Origin: Alsobacter sp040380755
GTDB lineage: Bacteria > Pseudomonadota > Alphaproteobacteria > Rhizobiales > Beijerinckiaceae
NCBI GenBank assembly: GCA_040380755.1
Contig: JBEIIL010000108.1
Span: 1 to 13,199 of the forward strand
Direction: 5' to 3'
DNA length: 13,199 bases
The first letter of the stretch is position 1. Every line of letters begins with the position of its first letter. Made by a program: the position numbers and the translations under genes. Of this stretch, positions 8,179 to 13,199 are shown in pieces. The notes below the pieces were generated by a model. The model was not told the DNA's origin and searched no databases. It worked only from the letters and a program-made list of their open reading frames with translations.

Positions 8179-10662
8179 ATGAGCAGGTTGAGGACGAAGG
8201 CACGTGGGCTTCTCCTGAGCGGCTTCGCGATGTTTGCCACGGCAATGGGCGCCGACGCTCAGCAGATCCGCGGCACGCCAGGCGCACCCGACACCGTGAT
8301 GACGCCGAACCCCTTCAGCCTTCCGGCGCCGACGCCACCCTTCACCGGCATCATCATGCCGAATGTGGGTGACAGCCGTGTCGCCTGGCCGCCGCAGGTT
8401 GCTGCCCCCGAGGGAGCTCCCAATGTCCTCGTGATCCTGACCGACGATGTCGGTTTCGGCGCCCCCTCGGCTTTTGGGGGCGTCATCCCGACGCCGGCTC
8501 TGGACCGCATCGCTGCGGCCGGGCTTCGCTACACGCAGTTCCATACCACCGCGCTCTGCTCTCCCACGCGGGCCGCGCTGCTCACCGGGCGCAACCACCA
8601 TTCCGTCGGCTTCGCGACCATCTCTGAGACCACGACCGGATTTCCCGGCTACAACTCCATCATTCCCCGCGAGACTGCAACGATTGCTGCGACGCTTCAG
8701 GCCACCGGCTACGCAACGGCATGGTTTGGCAAGAATCACAACGTGCCGAGCTGGGAAGCGAGCCCGGCCGGGCCCTTCCAGAACTGGCCGTCCGGCATGG
8801 GCTTCGATTATTTCTACGGCTTCGTCGGCGGCGACACGAGCCAGTGGCAACCCGGCAATCTGTTCCGCGACCATACGCCGATCCATCCCAATCTGGGCAT
8901 GCCGGGCTGGAACCTGACCACGGCGACGGCCGACGACGCGATCGCTCATCTCCGGCTCAATACGGCCGTTGCGCCGAAGCGTCCGTGGTTCATCCACTAT
9001 GCCCCGGGCGGCGCACACGCCCCTCACCACGCGACCCCCGAATGGATCGCTCGCTTCCGGGGCCAGTTCGATCAAGGCTGGGATGTCTTGCGCCAGACCA
9101 TCTTCGACAAGCAGCGGCGCATGGGGGTGATCCCGGCCAATGCGCAGCTGCCGCCTCTGCCCGATGTCGTGCCGCGGTGGGACAGCCTGTCGGCGGATCA
9201 GCGCCGGCTCTATGCGCGCCAGATGGAGGTCTACGCCGCCTATCTCGCCTATACCGATTTCGAGATTGGCAGGGTGATCCAGGCGGTGGAGGACGCCGGG
9301 CAGTTTGACAACACGCTGATCATCTACATCAGCGGCGACAATGGCGGCAGCGCCGAAGGTGGCCTTGATGGCACGGTGAACGAGGTGGCCTGGTTCAACG
9401 GCACCCTGTTTACGGTGGAGCAGATGTTGCCGTTCATCGACGACTGGGGGAACGACCGCACTTACAACCACATGGCGGCGGGTTGGACCTTTGCACTCAA
9501 CACACCCTATCGCTGGACGAAGCAGATCGCGTCCCACCTCGGTGGCACGCGCAACGGGATGGCGATCTCCTGGCCGCGGCGCATTGCGGAACGCGGCGGT
9601 ATTCGTCACCAGTTCCACCATGTGATTGACGTGGTGCCGACCATCCTGGACGCCGTCGGCGTGCCGGCGCCCACGGTGGTCAACGGCATCGCGCAGCGCC
9701 CGATCGAGGGCGTGAGCATGGCCTACACGTTCGATGCTGCCAGCCGCGACATGCCGACCCGTCGGCGCACGCAGTATTTTGAGATGCTTGGAAACCGCGC
9801 AATCTACCATGATGGCTGGATGGCCAGCACCACGCCACCTGTGATGCCCTGGGATTCGCAGTCGCCCAAGCCCGCCGACGTGATGCATGGGTACAAATGG
9901 GAGCTCTACAACCTCGTCGACGATCCGACGCAGATGCAAGACCTCGCGGCGCGCGAGCCCGGGCGGCTGCGCACGCTGCAGGACATCTTCATGATGGAGG
10001 CGGCGCGCTACCAGGTCCTTCCGCTCGACAACAGCGTGTTGACGCGAATGATCTCCGCCCGCCCGGGCCCGGCAGCAGGTCGAACACAGTTCACCTACAC
10101 CGGTCCCGTCTCCTCGATTCAGGGCAATGCGGCACCGAGCCTGCTGAACCGGTCCTATCGGGTGACCGCGGAGATCGAGGTGCCGCAGGGCGGCGCGAAC
10201 GGCGTGCTTGTGACGCAGGGCGGACGCTTCTCCGGCTACGGGTTTTACCTGCAGCAGGGGCGGCCGGTCTTCACCTGGAACTTCCTCAACGTACAACGCC
10301 ATCGCTGGCAAGGACCAGCCGCGCTCCCGCCCGGCCCTCATACATTGGTTTTCGACTGGCAGATGCAGGCGCAGGGTCTGCCTTTTGGCCGCGGCGGCAC
10401 CGGCATCCTGACGGTCGACGGCACGCAGGTCGCGCAGCTTGCGCTGCCGAACACGCTGCCCTTCACCGTGGCGTGGGACGAAACCTTCGATGTCGGCCTC
10501 GACACCGGCACTTCGGTGGACGAGCGGGACTATACCTCACCCAACCCCTTCACGGGGCGCATCCATAAGCTGACCATCGATTATGGCGACAGCACCATCA
10601 CGCCGGCTTCGCTGAAGGCGCTGGAGGATGAGATGGCGCGGCGGCAAGGCCGGGCGAACTGA
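8179..10662 (+). CDS. Secreted arylsulfatase (sulfatase family, C-terminal beta-sandwich-like extension)
   Basis: This 827-residue enzyme should cleave sulfate esters with a formylglycine made from C127. Residues 1-27 are a signal peptide (MSRLRTKARGLLLSGFAMFA, then TAMGADA before QQ), so it acts in the periplasm or outside. The sulfatase domain runs about 78-560: metal ligands D89 D90 in VLVILTDDVGFG, the signature CSPTRAALLTGR (127-138) with C127 and R131, K185 and H187 in FGKNHN, H280 in GGAHAP, D387 N388 in SGDNGG, and TKQIASHLGGTR further on. After YKWELYNLVDDP comes a tail of roughly 200 residues (about 630-827) with GRFSGYGFYL and GPHTLVFDW, which looks like the lectin-like beta-sandwich of long AtsA-type enzymes (700-830 residues); that is inferred. 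No formylglycine-generating enzyme gene is in the window, so it must be supplied elsewhere. The gene is intact but lies between two direct repeats of broken flavoprotein DNA, which indicates arrival by rearrangement. Substrate unknown. Confidence 0.93.
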   Translation: MSRLRTKARGLLLSGFAMFATAMGADAQQIRGTPGAPDTVMTPNPFSLPAPTPPFTGIIMPNVGDSRVAWPPQVAAPEGAPNVLVILTDDVGFGAPSAFGGVIPTPALDRIAAAGLRYTQFHTTALCSPTRAALLTGRNHHSVGFATISETTTGFPGYNSIIPRETATIAATLQATGYATAWFGKNHNVPSWEASPAGPFQNWPSGMGFDYFYGFVGGDTSQWQPGNLFRDHTPIHPNLGMPGWNLTTATADDAIAHLRLNTAVAPKRPWFIHYAPGGAHAPHHATPEWIARFRGQFDQGWDVLRQTIFDKQRRMGVIPANAQLPPLPDVVPRWDSLSADQRRLYARQMEVYAAYLAYTDFEIGRVIQAVEDAGQFDNTLIIYISGDNGGSAEGGLDGTVNEVAWFNGTLFTVEQMLPFIDDWGNDRTYNHMAAGWTFALNTPYRWTKQIASHLGGTRNGMAISWPRRIAERGGIRHQFHHVIDVVPTILDAVGVPAPTVVNGIAQRPIEGVSMAYTFDAASRDMPTRRRTQYFEMLGNRAIYHDGWMASTTPPVMPWDSQSPKPADVMHGYKWELYNLVDDPTQMQDLAAREPGRLRTLQDIFMMEAARYQVLPLDNSVLTRMISARPGPAAGRTQFTYTGPVSSIQGNAAPSLLNRSYRVTAEIEVPQGGANGVLVTQGGRFSGYGFYLQQGRPVFTWNFLNVQRHRWQGPAALPPGPHTLVFDWQMQAQGLPFGRGGTGILTVDGTQVAQLALPNTLPFTVAWDETFDVGLDTGTSVDERDYTSPNPFTGRIHKLTIDYGDSTITPASLKALEDEMARRQGRAN

Positions 10663-10732
10663 CGCTGGACGGCGCTCGGCTCTCGGCATGGGCAGCGCCT
10701 GGGGCCGCCGGCCGGCACCGGGCCACCATCCG

Positions 10733-11035
10733 GGTAGACGCCGCAAGGAACGCGTCGCCGCGGGCGCCATTGAGGCCGTTGCCCAGTACGGCGTGCCGAA
10801 ACGACCAGGGTGCAGCCGGATCCTCGATGATCCCGGCGTGCCGGGCGAGGGGATTGAGCGGCGCCCACATCCATCCGCCGGACCACGCCGTGGTGCCGCC
10901 GAAGACGGGATCCTTCTCGGCGAGGATCACCTTCAGACCGTGGAAGGCGGCCAGACCGTGGAAGGCGGCGGTGACGGCCGCCGACAGCCCGCCCGCCCCG
11001 GAGCCGAGCACGAGCACGTCGCAGGTGAGTGTCAC
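10733..11035 (-). pseudogene. Broken flavoprotein gene fragment, copy 2 (next to the cytochrome gene)
   Basis: GTG at 11035 overlaps the TGA of the octaheme cytochrome gene (GTGA), the coupled start of the original second gene. It reads MTLTCDVLVLGSGAGGLSAA, with an intact GxGxxG, then VFGGTTAWSGGWMWAPLNPL and, beyond what copy 1 retains, GIIEDPAAPWSFRHAVLGNG to AFLAASTRMVA (about residue 101). After that the frame continues to 10598 but with composition unlike a protein of this family, and it runs into the 3' end of the sulfatase gene. An 18-base tandem duplication repeats six residues (AFHGLAAFHGLK) between the first helix and second strand of the FAD-binding fold, which should upset cofactor binding. 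Truncation to about 100 of an expected 500 or more residues makes it non-functional. Homology end is estimated by eye. Confidence 0.8.
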
Positions 11036-11073
11036 TTCAGCCGTTCCGCCAGCCGGGCCAGGCCGGCATCGTC
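10830..11073. repeat. Direct repeat, right copy (244 bp) flanking the sulfatase gene
   Basis: Counterpart of 7764-7989; it is 18 bases longer because of the internal tandem duplication. It includes the last 13-14 codons of the cytochrome gene and the first part of the flavoprotein fragment. Since this copy is continuous with a full cytochrome gene on one side and keeps more flavoprotein sequence on the other, it is probably nearer the ancestral arrangement. Confidence 0.9.
10934..10969. repeat. 18-bp tandem duplication inside flavoprotein fragment
   Basis: CAGACCGTGGAAGGCGGC occurs twice in direct succession (10934-10951 and 10952-10969). The left-hand copy of the larger repeat has it once, with one base changed (7868-7885). 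The change keeps the reading frame and adds six residues to the predicted protein. Confidence 0.95.
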
Positions 11074-13199
11074 GGGGCGGAGCTTCGACAAAGTGTGGGC
11101 CAGCGGCGCGGCTGCGGTGGCGTCGTTGGCCTGCAGCGCCTGCTGCAGCAGCAGGCCGAGGATGTCGGCATCGGCGGGGTGGCGCGCCAGCGCGGTGCGC
11201 AGGACTCGGCCGGCCTCGGGCGCGCGGCCGGTGGACTGCAGCGCGACCGCATACACATAGGCGAAGCGGGCGCTGCCGGGGTCGAGCGCCGCTGCCCGTG
11301 CCAGGTTCTCCAGCGCCTCGGGATAGCGGCGAGAGCGGATCAGCGACAGGCCGAGGGCATGCCGCACGATGGCCGAGTCGGGGGCGATGCCCAGCGCAGC
11401 GCGCAGCACCTGCTCGGCGGCGGCCTCGCGGCCCTGGGTGCGATACAGGTCGGCCAGCGTCACCGAGACGGTGGCGGCGCCGGGCTCCAGCTGCAGCGCC
11501 GACAGGAAGGCGGCCTCGGCCTCGGTGAGGCGGCCCTGCCGCTGGCGCAGGACCCCGAGGGCGGCGCGGCCCTCCGGGCGGTCGGATTCGAGCCGGTAGG
11601 TGGCTTCCAACTCTGCCGTCGCAGCGTTCAGCGCGGCGAGTTCGGCCGCGGGACGGGATGCCGCGGCCTGGTCGGCCAGCAGTGACGCAGCCGCCTGGCG
11701 GACGATGCGGACCGGGTCGGCCAGCGCGGCGCCGCCGCGGCGCCAGCTGACCTCGGCCGGCTGGCCTGACTGGCCGCGCAGGGCAGCGACCCGGACCAGC
11801 GGATCGGGATCGGCGAGGGCGGATGCGACCGCGGCCTCCTGGTCGGCGGAGGGCCAGGCGGCCAGCGCGTCGACCGCGGTGGCGCGGGCCGGCGCCGGCA
11901 TGGCCTTGTCGGTGGCAACGCGGATCAGGCGCTCGCGGGCGGAGATGTCGCCGGTGCGGGCGGCGTGGAAGGCCGCCGCATAGGGCTGCCGGTCCTTGCG
12001 GACCGGGCCATGCCAGCGGGTGACCGCGTCGGCCGCCCAGGTGGCGGGCTTGTCGGCATGGCAGGCCGTGCAGGTGTTGGGCGTCCCCAGCGTCGCCGTC
12101 AGGTCGGGCCGGGGCACGCGAAACGAGTGGTCATGGCGGCGATCGACGACCATGTAGGTCCTGGCCGGCATGTGGCAGGAGATGCAGTCGGGCGCGCCGG
12201 GCCCGGCGGCGTGCCCGGTGTGAGCGGCCACGGCGAAGCGTTCCGGCACGTGGCAGGCGGCGCAGACGGCGGCGCCATCGGCCTTCAGCCTGGCGGAATG
12301 GGGATCGTGGCAATCGCCGCAGGAGACGCCCTTGGCGTACATGGCGCTCTGGCGGAAGGGGTGGTCGTTGAACACCTCGTCCTTCATCTGGCCGTCGTCC
12401 TCGAACAGGTCCGGCGTCAGGAAGGTCGGCAGATGGGTGTCGCCGAGCGGCCGGCCGGGCCGCCAGTCGGCCGCGATCTGGCCGCGCCGGACGTGGCAGC
12501 GGGCGCAGGTCTCGACCTCGTCGCCCGGCGGGCGGGCGACGCCCGCGGCCGGGCTGCCGGTGCGCGGGTCGGGCGACCAGTCGGCCTGGCCGCGACGGCT
12601 GGCGGCACTGGCGAAGCCCTTCATGGCCACGCTTTTCGCCGCACCGGCGGTGGCCCAGTCGACATGGCCGCGGCCCGCGCCGTGGCAGCTCTCGCAGCCG
12701 ACGCTCACCTCCGACCAGGTGGTCCTGTAGGTGTTGGTGGCGGCGTCATAGCCCTTCTCGAGTGCGGTGGAGTGGCACTCGGCGCACATGTAGTTCCAGG
12801 TCTGCTGGCTGCGGGTCCAGTGCCGCGAGTCGCCGTGCGGGATCGGCTCGTCGCCATAGACATGGAACCAGCGCTGGCCGCCCTGCGCCGCCGTTCGCGT
12901 GTCCCAGGCCCAGGGCAGGGCCTGCCGGCGGCCGTCCGGGAAGGCAACGAGATACTGCTGCAGCGGCTCCCAGCCGAACGTGTGGGTGATGGCAAAGCGG
13001 GCCGGCTTGCCATCGCGCCCCTCGGTCTCGACAACAGGCCGCCCGTCCTCCTTGAAGAAGCGGGCCTTCGACGGGCCATTGCTTGCCGTGACGCCGGAAA
13101 AATCGCCGCGCACCGTCGCGGGTGTGGCCTCGGCCATTGCCAGCGCATGGTGGGAGCTCGACCAGGCCTGCGCCTCGGCGGCGTGGCATCCGGCGCAGG
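11032..13199 (-). CDS. Octaheme c-type cytochrome with HEAT-like and TPR repeats (partial, N-terminus off the right edge)
   Basis: The frame is open from the right edge to TGA at 11032-11034, about 722 codons; an internal Met at 13137 is not the true start, because upstream codons already encode the heme site CAGCH (13197-13183) followed by AAEAQAWSSSHHALAMAE. Numbering from that Met, seven more CxxCH sites follow: CAECH 118, CESCH 148, CARCH 211, CGDCH 273, CAACH 292, CISCH 318, CTACH 356, giving eight c-type hemes. FGWEPLQQYLVAFPDGRRQA (54-73) and GGQRWFHVY are landmarks of a known multiheme-TPR family (cytochrome c554-like). Residues 395-490 are Ala-rich HEAT-like helices and 520-695 hold about five TPRs. 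A signal peptide must lie outside the window; the protein should be periplasmic, assembled with hemes by the Ccm system, and carry electrons. Its stop overlaps the start of the broken flavoprotein gene. Redox partner and substrate are unknown. Confidence 0.92.
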   Translation of the reverse strand, partial: CAGCHAAEAQAWSSSHHALAMAEATPATVRGDFSGVTASNGPSKARFFKEDGRPVVETEGRDGKPARFAITHTFGWEPLQQYLVAFPDGRRQALPWAWDTRTAAQGGQRWFHVYGDEPIPHGDSRHWTRSQQTWNYMCAECHSTALEKGYDAATNTYRTTWSEVSVGCESCHGAGRGHVDWATAGAAKSVAMKGFASAASRRGQADWSPDPRTGSPAAGVARPPGDEVETCARCHVRRGQIAADWRPGRPLGDTHLPTFLTPDLFEDDGQMKDEVFNDHPFRQSAMYAKGVSCGDCHDPHSARLKADGAAVCAACHVPERFAVAAHTGHAAGPGAPDCISCHMPARTYMVVDRRHDHSFRVPRPDLTATLGTPNTCTACHADKPATWAADAVTRWHGPVRKDRQPYAAAFHAARTGDISARERLIRVATDKAMPAPARATAVDALAAWPSADQEAAVASALADPDPLVRVAALRGQSGQPAEVSWRRGGAALADPVRIVRQAAASLLADQAAASRPAAELAALNAATAELEATYRLESDRPEGRAALGVLRQRQGRLTEAEAAFLSALQLEPGAATVSVTLADLYRTQGREAAAEQVLRAALGIAPDSAIVRHALGLSLIRSRRYPEALENLARAAALDPGSARFAYVYAVALQSTGRAPEAGRVLRTALARHPADADILGLLLQQALQANDATAAAPLAHTLSKLRPDDAGLARLAERLK

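Noticed and set aside
7948..10341. 797-codon minus-strand frame opposite the sulfatase, ending in DDAGLARLAERLQ
   Set aside because: Only the last ~14 codons are real remnant sequence, the duplicated end of the cytochrome gene. The rest is antisense to the sulfatase and unlike a protein.

Overview
The window looks like chromosomal DNA of a GC-rich alphaproteobacterium, most likely order Hyphomicrobiales (Rhizobiales). Three things point there: codon use dominated by G/C third positions, a gene at the left edge of a transporter-lipoprotein-like family that is very common in that order, and an intergenic palindromic element at 7572-7680 that begins and ends with CTAG and matches the type of repeat scattered through Bradyrhizobium/Methylobacterium/Bosea-like genomes. 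The genus cannot be fixed from the sequence.

Left part (1-1569): a partial gene on the minus strand (1-601, running off the left edge) encodes a periplasmic binding protein of the ABC_sub_bind family. It is followed by almost 1 kb without a convincing gene, which is poorer in GC and carries a 13-bp hairpin and a cluster of CATAA..GCGG repeat units that resembles the edge of a recombinase-type mobile element.

Middle part (1570-7262): a complete four-gene operon on the plus strand for a Dpp/Opp-type (peptide/opine/nickel class) ABC importer: secreted binding protein, two permeases, and one polypeptide in which both ATPases are fused. A strong hairpin sits between the binding-protein gene and the permeases, the classic arrangement for making far more binding protein than membrane complex. 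The last three genes are spaced by 7 and 4 bases.

Right part (7263-13199): an AT-richer gap with the Rhizobiales-type repeat, then a complete secreted arylsulfatase gene on the plus strand (8179-10662). This gene lies between two direct copies of a ~0.23-kb segment. Each copy holds the last codons of an octaheme cytochrome/TPR gene and the first ~60 codons of a flavoprotein gene (KstD/fumarate-reductase type), reading on the minus strand. Both flavoprotein copies are broken. The right-hand copy is still joined to its cytochrome gene (11032-13199, its N-terminus off the right edge). The picture is of an ancestral cytochrome-flavoprotein operon that was duplicated in part and rearranged, with a sulfatase gene now occupying the place of the flavoprotein body. 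This rearrangement is the most unusual thing in the window. No tRNA, rRNA, CRISPR array or intact transposase was seen.
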